Counted from the stretch's first letter, positions 1 through 8,911 are shown. The stretch is DNA of 64,000 nucleotides from Variovorax ginsengisoli (GCF_030811835.1 NZ_JAUSRO010000010.1:62001-126000), one strand, 5' to 3'. Notes: generated by a model from the sequence alone, not told the origin. A program made the numbers and translations.

Positions 1-441
1 TTCGCGTTGGCGCTGCCCGAGGGCTCGGTCGACGGCGGCCAGCCGATCCACCAGATGAAGGTGCGCCTGGGCATCGACCGCGACTTCGTCATCCGCGAGG
101 CCGTGGCGCAGACGCTGCACGCGCCCTATGGCGTCTGCGGCGACATCGCCGACAGCTACCGTCAGCTTGTCGGCCTGCGCATCGAGCCCGGCTTCACGCA
201 GGCCGTGAAGCGCCGCTTTCGCGGCATGCTCGGCTGCTCGCACATGACCGAGCTGCTGCCGCCGATGGCGACCACGGCCTTCCAGATCCTCTGGGCGCAG
301 CCCGACGGGTTCGGCGGCGCCGACGCGCAGGGGAGCCCGCAGCGCAGCTCGCCGCTCGGTGGCTGCCATGCGCTGCGGCTCGATGGCGCCGTGGTGCGGC
401 GGCACTTTGCGCACCTTCTTTCTTCCAACGCCACAGGCTAG
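1..441 (+). CDS. DUF2889 protein, 5' end missing
   Basis: The reading frame is open from the first base, so the true start lies upstream of the window and only the last 146 or so codons are present. The conserved DUF2889 pattern is visible: a segment around QMKVRLGIDRDFVIREA, then PYGVCGDIADSYRQLVGL, then GCSHMTELLPPMATTAFQ, and a terminal GGCHALRLDGAVV. The conserved Cys and His residues suggest a metal or cofactor site, but the family has no established biochemical role. The next gene starts 7 bp downstream, so it is probably the upstream part of the same operon of acyl-CoA genes. Family recognition is good; function is unknown. Confidence 0.85.
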   Translation, partial: FALALPEGSVDGGQPIHQMKVRLGIDRDFVIREAVAQTLHAPYGVCGDIADSYRQLVGLRIEPGFTQAVKRRFRGMLGCSHMTELLPPMATTAFQILWAQPDGFGGADAQGSPQRSSPLGGCHALRLDGAVVRRHFAHLLSSNATG

Positions 442-448
442 CCAGCGC

Positions 449-1492
449 ATGGACTATTCCGGCATTCATCGACCCGTGCGCGCGCTCGTGCCGGCGGACG
501 ACGGCGACCATCCGATCGAGGCGCATCCCTTCTTCAACGAGAGCCGCTACATCCACCTGGTCGACGGCGCCGCGGGCGTGGGTGGATGGTTCCGCATCGG
601 CCGCCGCCCGAACCAGGGTTTCGCGGAGATGACCGTGTGCCTCTACCTGCCCGACGGGCAGGTCGGCTTCATGCATGCCAAGCCGTCCATGGCGGCCGGC
701 GACGGCCTGGCGGCGGCGGGACTGTCCTTTCAGATCGATGCGGCCTTCCAGCGCATGCGGGTGCGCTATGCGGGCCCGCTGTGCCTGATGCCCGATGGGC
801 GCGCGATGGAGGACCCGAAGGCCGCATTCAAGACCCATCCGCGCGTGAACTGCACCATTGCCCTCCAGCTCACGGCCGTCGCACCCGCGCACGGGGGTGA
901 GCTGCTCGAGGCCGATGGTCGCCCGTACGACGAGGGCGAGGGCCGCTACTTCGCGCGCGCGCACTACGACCAGTCGCTGCGTGGCAGCGGGTTGATCACG
1001 GTCGATGGGCGCTGCCATGCGGTCAACGGGTTCGGGCTGCGCGACCACTCGTGGGGGCCACGCATCTGGCAGTCGATCCCCTGGTATCGCTGGTTTCCCT
1101 GCACCTTCGACGAGGGCTTCTCGATCTGCCTGATCATGGTTCGCAAGGCGGATGGCGAGCATGTCGAGACCGGTTTCGTGCACGAGGACGGCGAGATGCT
1201 GCACGTCCACGACATCGCGCTCGAGACCGACTACGACGCGCAGCACTACCCGACGGGCTTTCGTCTGCGCTGCAGCGACGAGCGCGGGCGCATCTATGCG
1301 ATCACAGGCGAAACGCTCAATGCCGTGCCTTGCCGGCATGTGCGCTCGCTGGCCGACGGCGCGACGGACACCACGCGCATCATGGAATCCATGACCCGCT
1401 ACACCTGCAACGGCAAGGTCGGCTACGGCTTGGCGGAGTACATGGACCATGTGGCGGACGGCGTGTTCGAAGGCGTCCGGGCCGGGTACTGA
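449..1492 (+). CDS. DUF7064/AttH-like (CrtC-type fold) protein
   Basis: A 347-residue protein without signal peptide or membrane segment. I chose the ATG at 449, just after the stop of the preceding gene, because the N-terminal MDYSGIHRPVRALVPADDG is the usual start of this family; the frame is open further upstream. The pattern of beta-rich sequence with GFGLRDHSWGPR and a late CNGKVGYGLAEYMD segment fits the AttH/hydroxyneurosporene-synthase-like lipocalin-type fold (DUF7064/DUF7065). Such proteins often sit beside acyl-CoA dehydrogenase and APH-type kinase genes in hydrophobic-compound catabolic loci. They may bind or hydrate a lipophilic substrate, but no reaction is established. The next gene starts 4 bp downstream. 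Confidence 0.75.
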   Translation: MDYSGIHRPVRALVPADDGDHPIEAHPFFNESRYIHLVDGAAGVGGWFRIGRRPNQGFAEMTVCLYLPDGQVGFMHAKPSMAAGDGLAAAGLSFQIDAAFQRMRVRYAGPLCLMPDGRAMEDPKAAFKTHPRVNCTIALQLTAVAPAHGGELLEADGRPYDEGEGRYFARAHYDQSLRGSGLITVDGRCHAVNGFGLRDHSWGPRIWQSIPWYRWFPCTFDEGFSICLIMVRKADGEHVETGFVHEDGEMLHVHDIALETDYDAQHYPTGFRLRCSDERGRIYAITGETLNAVPCRHVRSLADGATDTTRIMESMTRYTCNGKVGYGLAEYMDHVADGVFEGVRAGY

Positions 1493-1496
1493 ACGC

Positions 1497-2501
1497 ATGG
1501 ATGCCGGTTCCGTCGCCGCCCGCCTGTGGCCCCTCGTCGCGCGCTGGGTGCCGGGCGCCACCGGGGTGGGCGACGTCAAGGCGCTCGCTGGCGGCGCCAG
1601 CCAGGCGATCTGGTCCTTCGATGCGCTCACGCCCGAAGGCGCCATGCCGCTGGTGCTGCGCTGCGCCCAGCAATGGAGCGCCGAAGGGCAGGCGGGCAGC
1701 GTCGACATGACGACCGAGGCGCAGCTGCTGCGCCTGGCGGCCGACGGCGGTGTGCCGGTCCCGGTGGTGCGCGGCGTGCTGGCGCCGGCGGACAGCCTGG
1801 GTGAAGGCTTCGCCATGGACCGCGTCGCGGGCGAGGCGGACGGCCGCACGATCCTGCGCGACCCGGCCTTCGCGACCGTCCGGCCGACGCTGGCCGCGAC
1901 GTGCGGCCGCCTGATGGCGCGCATTCACCGGATGCCATCGGACCGGCTGCCGCCACTGCGCTTCGGGCAGGCGGCGGACGAGTGCCGCGCCTGGGCGGCG
2001 CGGCATCGGGCCAACGGCTCGGCGCGGCCGGTGTTCGAATGGGCGCTGCGATGGCTGGCCGGCCATCTGCCACAGAAAGTGGCCGCGCCCACGCTGGTCC
2101 ACGGGGACTTCCGCAATGGCAACCTCATCGTCGGACCCGAAGGCGTGCGCGCGGTGCTCGATTGGGAGCTGGCGCATCGCGGCGATCCGATGGAGGACCT
2201 CGGCTGGTTCTGCGTGAATGCCTGGCGCTTCGGTCACATCGACCAGCCCGCCGGCGGCTTCGGTTCGCGCGCTGAGCTGTTCGCCGGCTACGAAGCCGAA
2301 AGCGGCCTGTCGGTCGACCCGGCACGCGTGCACTTCTGGGAAGTCTTCGGCAACTTCAAGTGGGGCGTGGTCTGCGACAGCATGGGCCTGGCCTTCATCC
2401 GCGGCACCGATCGCAGCCTGGCACGCGCGGCCGTGGGACGACGCGCCTCCGAGGCCGAGATCGACCTGCTGCACCTGCTCGACCCCGGGCACCGACCATG
2501 A
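1497..2501 (+). CDS. APH-family kinase, LvaA/ACAD10-11-like
   Basis: A 334-residue phosphotransferase of the aminoglycoside/choline kinase fold. The catalytic loop is VHGDFRNGNLIV (about residues 200-212), followed by the metal-binding AVLDWELAHRGDPMEDLGW. The glycine-rich N-lobe reads ALAGGASQAIW. Start is the ATG at 1497, 4 bp after the previous stop. Proteins of this subgroup do not act on antibiotics. In LvaA (levulinate catabolism) and the kinase domain of human ACAD10/11 they phosphorylate the hydroxyl of 4-hydroxyacyl-CoA. The neighbours here, a DUF6285 gene overlapping by 4 nt and an acyl-CoA dehydrogenase two genes on, match that arrangement. Kinase fold is certain; the substrate is inferred from context. 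Confidence 0.85.
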   Translation: MDAGSVAARLWPLVARWVPGATGVGDVKALAGGASQAIWSFDALTPEGAMPLVLRCAQQWSAEGQAGSVDMTTEAQLLRLAADGGVPVPVVRGVLAPADSLGEGFAMDRVAGEADGRTILRDPAFATVRPTLAATCGRLMARIHRMPSDRLPPLRFGQAADECRAWAARHRANGSARPVFEWALRWLAGHLPQKVAAPTLVHGDFRNGNLIVGPEGVRAVLDWELAHRGDPMEDLGWFCVNAWRFGHIDQPAGGFGSRAELFAGYEAESGLSVDPARVHFWEVFGNFKWGVVCDSMGLAFIRGTDRSLARAAVGRRASEAEIDLLHLLDPGHRP

Positions 2502-2872
2502 CCGATTCGCCCACTGCCGTCGAATTGCTGGACGCCGTCGTGCTCTTCCTGCGCGAGCAGGTGAAGCCACCGCTGGAGGCCGCCAGCGCGCGCGATGCAC
2601 GCATCGCAGCCAGCCTGCTGCAGATGGTGCGGCGCGAACTGGCCCGTCCGGCAGGCGACGAGACGGAAGAAATCGCGCGTCTTCAGTCGCTGCTGGGGAG
2701 CCGGGAGTGCGACCTCGCCACGCTGAACCGGTTGCTGTGCACGCGGATCGCCGAGGGCGGCATCGACGTCACCAATCCCGCGCTGAGCGCGCACCTGTGG
2801 ACGGTGACCGCCGCCAAGCTGGCGATCGACCAGCCCGCGCAGTCGACGTACGTGCGTGTCTTCAAACGCTAG
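2498..2872 (+). CDS. DUF6285 protein, LvaB-like kinase partner
   Basis: A 124-residue helical protein with no signal peptide. The ATG at 2498 overlaps the stop of the kinase gene (ATGA), indicating translational coupling. The sequence opens with a helix TAVELLDAVVLFLREQV and ends with a conserved SAHLWTVTAAKLAIDQP segment typical of DUF6285. This family is regularly found directly after APH-type kinase genes. The small protein LvaB in the levulinate pathway occupies the same position and is needed for LvaA kinase activity, so a role as kinase partner is likely. I have no direct evidence that this protein is LvaB itself. Confidence 0.75.
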   Translation: MTDSPTAVELLDAVVLFLREQVKPPLEAASARDARIAASLLQMVRRELARPAGDETEEIARLQSLLGSRECDLATLNRLLCTRIAEGGIDVTNPALSAHLWTVTAAKLAIDQPAQSTYVRVFKR

Positions 2873-2894
2873 TCTTCATTCACAAGGACGTTCC

Positions 2895-3848
2895 GTGCCT
2901 CTCCCATCCTCTTTCCTCGGGCGCTTCAGCGTGCCCGTCATCGCCGCCCCCATGTTCCTGATTTCCGGGCCGGAACTGGTCATCGCCTGTTGCCGGGCGG
3001 GTGTTGCCGGCACCTTCCCGGCGCTGAACACGCGCACGACCGAGGAGTTCGGCGCCTGGCTGTCGGAGATCGGCTCGGCGCTGGCACCCGCGGCCGAGGA
3101 AGCGCCCGCGCCCTACGGCGTCAACCTGATCCTGCACCCGTCCAACACCCGGCTGGACGCGGACCTCGCGGTTCTGGTCGCGCATCGCGTGCCCTTCGTC
3201 ATCACCAGCCTGGGCCATCCCGGCCAGGTGATCGAGGCCGTGCACGGCTATGGCGGCGTGGTGTTCAGCGACGCGATCCACGCCAAGCATGCGCGCAAGG
3301 CCATCGATGCGGACGTGGACGGGCTCATCGCCGTGGGCAGCGGCGCTGGCGGCCACGCGGGCACCCAGAGCCTGTTCAGCCTGGCGCGCGAACTGCGCAG
3401 CTTCTGGGACGGCCCGCTGGTGCTCGGCGGCGCCATCAGCGACGGGCAGGGCGTGCGTGCGGCCGAGGTGCTGGGCGCCGACCTGGCCTACCTCGGCAGC
3501 CGCTTCATCGCGACGCAGGAATGCCGCGCGGTGCCCGCCTTCAAGCAGATGGTGCTCGACGCATCGGCAGCCGACATCGTCTACACGGACCTGGTCTCCG
3601 GCACGCACGCCAACATGCTGTTGAAGAGCCTGCAGCAGGCCTATGGTGCCGACTGGCAGCGCGAGGCCGGTCAGCGGCGCGCCGACGGCCCCAAGGCCTG
3701 GCGCGACGTGTGGAGCGCGGGGCACGGCGTGGCCACCATCGGCGACGTGCCGTCGGCCGCGGCGTTGATTGCCCGGCTGCGCACCGAATACCTTGCGGCT
3801 TCAGCCCTGCCCCTGGCGGCGGCGCTGAGAACACCGCAGGCGGCCTGA
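2895..3848 (+). CDS. NPD-type FMN oxidoreductase (nitronate monooxygenase family)
   Basis: A TIM-barrel flavoprotein of 317 residues, the usual length. It opens with PLPSSFLGRFSVPVIAAPMF, the standard N-terminal strand of the 2-nitropropane dioxygenase family. The phosphate/FMN region reads AVGSGAGGHAG with the conserved His, then LGGAISDGQG and AYLGSRFIATQE. Start is taken as the GTG at 2895 because an AGGA stands about 8 nt upstream; a GTG at 2856 inside the previous gene would add 13 residues. In fatty-acid loci these enzymes are often annotated as nitronate monooxygenases, but they may act on unsaturated acyl or enone intermediates. The actual substrate is unknown. Confidence 0.85.
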   Translation: MPLPSSFLGRFSVPVIAAPMFLISGPELVIACCRAGVAGTFPALNTRTTEEFGAWLSEIGSALAPAAEEAPAPYGVNLILHPSNTRLDADLAVLVAHRVPFVITSLGHPGQVIEAVHGYGGVVFSDAIHAKHARKAIDADVDGLIAVGSGAGGHAGTQSLFSLARELRSFWDGPLVLGGAISDGQGVRAAEVLGADLAYLGSRFIATQECRAVPAFKQMVLDASAADIVYTDLVSGTHANMLLKSLQQAYGADWQREAGQRRADGPKAWRDVWSAGHGVATIGDVPSAAALIARLRTEYLAASALPLAAALRTPQAA

Positions 3849-3889
3849 TGCCCGCCCGAACCACTTCATCCACTTCGAGAGACAACCCA

Positions 3890-5026
3890 ATGTACCCACG
3901 CGATCTGTTTGGTCCCGAGCATGTGCAGTTCCGCGACACCGTGGCGCGCTTCATGGAACACGAAGTCGCCCCGAACCTGGAGCGTTGGGAGTCGCAAGGC
4001 GGCTTCGAACGCAGCCTGTTCGATCGCGCCGGCGCGGCCGGGCTGCTGTGCCCGACCGTCCCGGAGGCCTACGGCGGACCGGGGGCCGACCTGCTCTACA
4101 CCGCGGCGCTGCTGGAGGAGGCGGCGCCCTACAGCAACATGGGCCTGTCGTTCGCGATGCACTCGGACATCGTCACCAACTACGTGCTGCACTACGGCAG
4201 CGAAGCGCTCAAGCAGGCCTACCTGCCGAAGATGGTGGCCGGCGAGATCGTCGGCGCCCTGGCCATGACCGAGCCCAGCGGCGGCTCCGACGTGAAGGCT
4301 GTGCGCACGACCGCGGTGCGTGACGGCGAGCATTTCGTGGTGTCGGGTTCCAAGACCTTCATCTCCAACGCCAGCGTCTGCGACATGGTGATCGTCGTTG
4401 CCAAGACCGACCCGCAGGCCGGCGCCAAGGGCGTGAGCCTGCTGGTGGTCGATGCAGCCTCGCCGGGGCTGACCAAGGGTGCGCCGCTCAAGAAGATGGG
4501 CCTCAAGTCGCAGGACACCGGCGAGCTGTTCTTCGACCAGGTGCGCGTGCCGGTCGGCAATCTGCTGGGCGAGGAGAACAAGGGCTTCGCCTACCTGATG
4601 CGCGAGCTGCCCTGGGAGCGTCTGCAGATCGCGATCTCGGCCATCGCCGCGGCGGAGGCGGCCTATGGTTGGACGCTGGCCTACGTGCGCGAGCGCAAGG
4701 CCTTCGGCCAGGCGGTGATCGACTTCCAGACCGCGCGTTTCACGCTGGCTGAACTCAAGACCGAGCTGCGCATCGGCCGCGTCTTCGTCGATCGTTGCAT
4801 GCAGCTTCTGCTGCGCGGCGAACTCGATGCGCAGATGGCGTCGATGGCCAAGTACTGGACCACCGACCTGCAGGGCAAGGTAGTCGACGCCTGCGTTCAG
4901 CTCCACGGCGGCTACGGCTTCATGGCCGAATACCCGATCGCCAAGGCCTACGTCGACGCGCGCGCGCAGCGCATCTATGGCGGCACCAACGAGATCATGA
5001 AAGAGCTGATCGCGCGCGAGCTGTGA
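3890..5026 (+). CDS. Acyl-CoA dehydrogenase, LCAD-like
   Basis: A full-length 378-residue FAD enzyme. Family motifs are LAMTEPSGGSDVKAVRT (about residue 124), the FAD/substrate region ISNASVCDMVIVVAK, and the C-terminal QLHGGYGFMAEYP and RIYGGTNEIMKEL. The Glu that serves as base in medium-chain enzymes (IYEGT) is Gly here. As in LCAD and isovaleryl-CoA dehydrogenase, the base is probably the Glu in helix G, within IAAAEAAYGW. I prefer the ATG at 3890 (preceded by GAGAGA); an in-frame ATG at 3848 overlaps the previous stop. Next to the APH kinase and DUF6285 genes it is the natural LvaC counterpart, acting on a phosphorylated or plain acyl-CoA. Confidence 0.92.
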   Translation: MYPRDLFGPEHVQFRDTVARFMEHEVAPNLERWESQGGFERSLFDRAGAAGLLCPTVPEAYGGPGADLLYTAALLEEAAPYSNMGLSFAMHSDIVTNYVLHYGSEALKQAYLPKMVAGEIVGALAMTEPSGGSDVKAVRTTAVRDGEHFVVSGSKTFISNASVCDMVIVVAKTDPQAGAKGVSLLVVDAASPGLTKGAPLKKMGLKSQDTGELFFDQVRVPVGNLLGEENKGFAYLMRELPWERLQIAISAIAAAEAAYGWTLAYVRERKAFGQAVIDFQTARFTLAELKTELRIGRVFVDRCMQLLLRGELDAQMASMAKYWTTDLQGKVVDACVQLHGGYGFMAEYPIAKAYVDARAQRIYGGTNEIMKELIAREL

Positions 5027-5067
5027 ACCGGATCGCGGGCGGGAGGAACCTTGAACAGGGAGCAGGC

Positions 5068-5877
5068 ATGACGGAATCATGGGTGCAGTTCGACATCGAC
5101 GGACAGGTGGCGACCCTGACGCTCAACGACCCAGGGCGCATGAACCCCTTGGGCGAGCCGCTGGTGCGTGCGTGCCTCGACGCCTTGCGCCAAGTGCGTG
5201 ACGACCATCGCATCCGGGCCCTCGTCCTCACCGGCCGGGGCCGCGCCTTCAGCGCTGGCGCCGACCTACCGGCGCTGGCTGCACCGCGGCCTGCCGGCGC
5301 GCCGTCCCTCGGTGCCGAGGTGGCTGCGCTGATGACCGAAGGCGGCAACCGGCTGGTCGAGCAGTTGCGCGCGCTTCCGGTGCCGGTCGTTTGCGCCCTC
5401 CAGGGCGCGGCGGTCGGAGGCGGCGCGGGCCTGGCGCTGGCGGGCGACATTGTGGTGGCGGCGCGGTCGAGCTATTTCTACCTGCCGTTCATTCCCGCGC
5501 TCGGTATCGTGCCGGACATGGGCAGCAGCTGGTTCCTGCCGCGCGCGGCCGGCCGTGCCCGCGCCATGGGCCTGGCCTTGCTGGGGGATCGGGTCAGTGC
5601 CGAGCAGGCCGCGCAATGGGGGTTGATCTGGGCGTGCGTCGACGACGACCAACTGCCCGCCGAGGCTGCCCGGCTGGCGGACCAACTGGCCGCGTTGCCG
5701 GCGCATGCGATCCAGGAGGCGCGCGCGCTGTTCGACGCCTCGGCCGGCCACACGCTGGCGCAGCAACTGGACTATGAGCGGGACCGGCAGCGCGAGCTCA
5801 TCGATGGACCCTGTTTCGCCGAAGGCGTGCAGGCCTTCCTGCACAAGCGCAGGCCCGTGTTCCCGCCACGGGCCTGA
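5068..5877 (+). CDS. Enoyl-CoA hydratase/isomerase, PaaG-like active site
   Basis: A 269-residue crotonase. The two oxyanion-hole segments are AFSAGADLPAL (about residue 60) and GAAVGGGAGLALAGD (about 110). The second acidic residue of true hydratases (PEV.LG) is missing: here the segment reads FIPALGIVPDMGSSWFLPR, leaving an Asp in PDMG. That is the pattern of PaaG-type enoyl-CoA isomerases, which use this Asp, so isomerase or ring-opening chemistry is as likely as hydration. Start is the ATG at 5068 with GGGAG about 8 nt upstream. It is the last gene of the + strand operon and converges on the acyl-CoA synthetase gene 4 bp away. Confidence 0.88.
   Translation: MTESWVQFDIDGQVATLTLNDPGRMNPLGEPLVRACLDALRQVRDDHRIRALVLTGRGRAFSAGADLPALAAPRPAGAPSLGAEVAALMTEGGNRLVEQLRALPVPVVCALQGAAVGGGAGLALAGDIVVAARSSYFYLPFIPALGIVPDMGSSWFLPRAAGRARAMGLALLGDRVSAEQAAQWGLIWACVDDDQLPAEAARLADQLAALPAHAIQEARALFDASAGHTLAQQLDYERDRQRELIDGPCFAEGVQAFLHKRRPVFPPRA
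5850..5876. terminator. Perfect 10-bp stem-loop between convergent genes
   Basis: CAGGCCCGTG (5850-5859) pairs perfectly with CACGGGCCTG (5867-5876) around a 7-nt loop. It covers the stop codon of the hydratase gene and lies 4 bp from the end of the convergent synthetase gene. No T-run follows on either strand, so it is not a classical intrinsic terminator. It could still block transcription from both sides or protect 3' ends. Confidence 0.4.
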
Positions 5878-5880
5878 CGT

Positions 5881-7443
5881 CTACACGGTCGCCGCCGGCG
5901 CGGTGCGCCACTGTTCCTTGACGACCCGGCGCAGCAGCTTGCCGGTCGGGGTGCGTGGCAGGATGCCGAACTCGACGCGCCGCGGGCACTTGAAGTGGGC
6001 GATCCGGGTGCGGCAGAAGTCGATGAGTTCCTGCGCCAGCGCCGTGGAGGGCGCCACCCCGTCGCGCAGCTCCACCACGGCCAGCACGTCCTCGCCGAAC
6101 TCGGCGCTCGGCGCACCCACCACCGCCGCGTCGTGCACGGCCGGATGGCCCATCAGCGCTTCCTCGGTCTCGCGCGGATAGATGTTGACGCCCCCGGAGA
6201 TGATCAGGTCGGTGCGCCGGTCGGCCAGGTAGACGAAGCCATCCTCATCGATGTGGCCGAAATCGCCCAGCGTGCTCCAGCCCTGCTTGCTGAACGCGCG
6301 CTGCGTCTTCTGCGGATCGTTGTGGTACTCGAAGCGCGGGGTTCCGCTGAAGTAGAGCGCGCCGATCTCGCCGGCGGGAAGTTCGTCCTCCGCTTCGTCG
6401 AGGACGCGCACCTGGCCGAACAGGGCACGGCCCACGGTGCCCGGGTGGCTCATCCAGTCCTGCGGTCCCGCGGCGCACAGTCCGTTGTTCTCGCTGCCAG
6501 CGTAGTACTCGTGGACGATCGGCCCGAACCAGTCGAGCATGCGCTGCTTCACCTCGATCGGGCAGGGCGCCGCGGCGTGCACCACCATGCGCAGGCTCGC
6601 CAGGTCGTGGCGGCGGCGTTCGGCCTCGGGCAGTTCGAGCAGGCGCACGAACATGGTGGGAACGAACTGCGCATGGGTGACGTGGTGCTGCGCGATCGCT
6701 GTCAGCGCCTCCGCGGGCTTGAACTTGGGCATGACCACGACCTCGCCGCCGTAGCGCAAGGCGGCCATGGCCCAGGACAGCGGCGCGGCATGGTAGAGCG
6801 GCGCCAGCGACAGCAGCACGGCGCCGGCATCGATGCCGTGCAGCCGGGCGGCCAGCTGATCACCCATGCCAGGCGAGCCCCAGGGCGCGGCTGCGGCGGG
6901 GCGCTTGATGCCCTTGGGCCGCCCGGTCGTGCCGGAGGAATAGAACATGGGCTGGCCTTCGATCTCGTCGAGCGTGGCGCCGTCGCTGGCGGGGTCGTCG
7001 AGGATGGCGTCCAGGCTGTCGAAGCCACCCTGCGCCGCGCCGCCGACCAGGCGGATGCTCAGCTGCGGCAGGCGATGCGCAAACGTGGCGGCGACTTCGA
7101 GTTCGGTCGGCGAGACGATCAGGGCCTTGGCACCGCAGTCTTTGACGATGTAGGCGACCTCGTCGGGCGCCAGATGCCAGTTCACAGGCGTGAAGTAGAG
7201 GCCGCAGCGCTGCGCGGCCCAGCAGACGCTGAAGTAGTCGACGTTGTTGCGCATCAGCACCGCGATGTGGTCGCCGCGCCCCAGGCCCTGGCGGCGCAGA
7301 TGCACCGCCAGGCGGCGCGATCGCCGGTCGAGGGCGGCGTAGTCCAGGCGGGCGCTGCCGTCGGCCATGACCACGGCGGTGCGGTTGGGGCGGGCGGCGG
7401 CGTGCAGGCCGATGTGCAGCGGTTGGAAGTCAGGCGTGGTCAT
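5881..7443 (-). CDS. Acyl-CoA synthetase (ANL superfamily), AlkK-like role
   Basis: About 520 residues. Adenylation motifs are clear: phosphate loop MFYSSGTTGRPKGIKR, aromatic/A5 motif EYYAGSENNG, hinge and A7/A8 region LGDFGHIDEDGFVYLADR, GGVNIYPRETEE, and the catalytic Lys in TPTGKLLRR. It should activate a free carboxylic acid to its CoA thioester in the cytoplasm. The start is set at 7443 (MTTPDFQPLH); an in-frame ATG at 7461 adds six residues. It overlaps the end of the upstream aldehyde dehydrogenase gene by 14 nt. With ompW and the dehydrogenase it forms a three-gene operon that would take up a compound, oxidise its aldehyde and activate the acid. Chain-length specificity cannot be read from sequence. 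Confidence 0.93.
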   Translation of the reverse strand: MTTPDFQPLHIGLHAAARPNRTAVVMADGSARLDYAALDRRSRRLAVHLRRQGLGRGDHIAVLMRNNVDYFSVCWAAQRCGLYFTPVNWHLAPDEVAYIVKDCGAKALIVSPTELEVAATFAHRLPQLSIRLVGGAAQGGFDSLDAILDDPASDGATLDEIEGQPMFYSSGTTGRPKGIKRPAAAAPWGSPGMGDQLAARLHGIDAGAVLLSLAPLYHAAPLSWAMAALRYGGEVVVMPKFKPAEALTAIAQHHVTHAQFVPTMFVRLLELPEAERRRHDLASLRMVVHAAAPCPIEVKQRMLDWFGPIVHEYYAGSENNGLCAAGPQDWMSHPGTVGRALFGQVRVLDEAEDELPAGEIGALYFSGTPRFEYHNDPQKTQRAFSKQGWSTLGDFGHIDEDGFVYLADRRTDLIISGGVNIYPRETEEALMGHPAVHDAAVVGAPSAEFGEDVLAVVELRDGVAPSTALAQELIDFCRTRIAHFKCPRRVEFGILPRTPTGKLLRRVVKEQWRTAPAATV

Positions 7444-8911
7444 GGTGGGACGAAGAGGCAAGAGGGTGGAGGGGTGTGGCGGCGGGGCGCGGCGGGCGCC
7501 CCAGGTAGAGGGCGAGGCTCAGGCGCTGCACCCAGCCGCCATAGGGCGGGTGGAAAAGCCGCACGGGGAACAGGCGCCGTTCCTGGAACACCGGCTTGGC
7601 ATGCGACAGCGCCTGGAAGCCTTCCAGGCCGTGGTAGCTGCCCATGCCCGAGGGGCCGATGCCGCCGAACGGCAGGTCGTTTTGGAACACATGCCAGCCC
7701 CAGTCGTTGATCGTCATGCCACCGGCATGCGTGTGGCGCCGCAGGCGTGTCGATTCGTCACGGTCATGGCCGAAGTAGTACATGGCCAGCGGACGTGGCG
7801 CTTCATGCAGATGGGCCAGCACCTCGTCGAACGATTCGTAAGGCAGCACGGGGAGGATGGGCCCGAACAGCTCTTCGCGTGCGATGCGCATGGACGGCTT
7901 GACGTTCAGGACGATGTGCAAAGGGATACGCCGACCGGGTCGCAGGTCGCCGCAGGCGATCACCTGCGCGCCCTGGTCGGCGGCGTCGGCCAGCAGCGCA
8001 TGCAGGCGTTCGGCATGGCGCGCGCTCACGATGCAGGTGTAGTCTTCGTCGTGGGCCGCGCCCTGGGGGTGCATGGCGCCGAACGCCTGCTGCACGTGCT
8101 CGACGAAGGCCTGCATCTGCTCGGCCGGGACCAGCGCGTAGTCGGGTGCGATGCAGATCTGGCCGGCGTTGAAGCTCTTGCCATGCGCCAGCTTGGCCGC
8201 CGCATCCTGCAGGCTGGCCGTGCGCGACACGATGGCGGGCGACTTGCCGCCCAGCTCGAGGGTGACGGGCACCAGGTTGTCGGCCGCGGCGCGCATCACC
8301 TCGCGGCCGACCGCGGTCGATCCGGTGAAGACCAGGTGGTCGAAGGGCAGGGCCGAGAAGGCCTGCGCCACCGGCACCGGCCCATCGACGACACACACCT
8401 CGCTTTCGTCGAACACCTCGGCCAGCAGGCGGCGCACCGCTTGCGTGGTGGCGGGCGTGAACTCCGACATCTTGATCATCGCGCGGTTGCCTGCGGCGAT
8501 GGCCGTGATCAGCGGGCCGATGGAGAGGTAGCACGGGAAGTTCCACGGCGCGATCACGCCGACCACGCCCTTGGGCTGGTATTCGACCCACGCCTTGTTG
8601 ATGCGGAACAGCAGCTCGGTACGCCGGCGCTGCGGCTTCATCCATCGGCGCAGGCGGTGCACCGCATGGTCGATTTCCAGCACCAGTCCGAGCACGTCGG
8701 CCAGCTTGGACTCGGTGGTCGAGCGTCCGCCGAAGTCCGTCGACATGGCGTCGCACAGCAGATCCTGATGGCGCCGCAGGCCATCGCGCAGCGCCCGCAG
8801 CTGGGCCAGGCGTGTGGCCAGCGTGGGGTCGGGCTGCGCGGTGAAGGCGGCGCGCATGCGCGCGAGCTGCTGCTGCAGCTGCTCGGCGGTGGGGTGGTCC
8901 AGGGCATGCAT
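7430..8911 (-). CDS. Aldehyde dehydrogenase, coniferyl-aldehyde type
   Basis: A 493-residue NAD(P)-dependent aldehyde dehydrogenase. Landmarks: GVIAPWNFPCYLSIGPL, the nucleotide-binding FTGSTAVGREVM, catalytic Glu in LELGGKSPAIV, catalytic Cys in FNAGQICIAPDYAL, and EELFGPILPVLPY. The IAPDY context after the Cys and the extended C-terminus with a hydrophobic/aromatic tail are typical of coniferyl-aldehyde/long-chain aldehyde dehydrogenases (CalB, AlkH-like roles). Start is the ATG at 8911, 5 bp after the ompW stop, though the frame stays open upstream. Placement between an OmpW porin and an acyl-CoA synthetase points to oxidation of a medium- or long-chain aldehyde made by the nearby alcohol dehydrogenase. 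Confidence 0.93.
   Translation of the reverse strand: MHALDHPTAEQLQQQLARMRAAFTAQPDPTLATRLAQLRALRDGLRRHQDLLCDAMSTDFGGRSTTESKLADVLGLVLEIDHAVHRLRRWMKPQRRRTELLFRINKAWVEYQPKGVVGVIAPWNFPCYLSIGPLITAIAAGNRAMIKMSEFTPATTQAVRRLLAEVFDESEVCVVDGPVPVAQAFSALPFDHLVFTGSTAVGREVMRAAADNLVPVTLELGGKSPAIVSRTASLQDAAAKLAHGKSFNAGQICIAPDYALVPAEQMQAFVEHVQQAFGAMHPQGAAHDEDYTCIVSARHAERLHALLADAADQGAQVIACGDLRPGRRIPLHIVLNVKPSMRIAREELFGPILPVLPYESFDEVLAHLHEAPRPLAMYYFGHDRDESTRLRRHTHAGGMTINDWGWHVFQNDLPFGGIGPSGMGSYHGLEGFQALSHAKPVFQERRLFPVRLFHPPYGGWVQRLSLALYLGRPPRPAATPLHPLASSSHHDHA

Noticed and set aside
1497..2501. Antibiotic-resistance aminoglycoside phosphotransferase
   Set aside because: The gene is embedded in an acyl-CoA operon and coupled to a DUF6285 gene, which points to hydroxyacyl-CoA phosphorylation.
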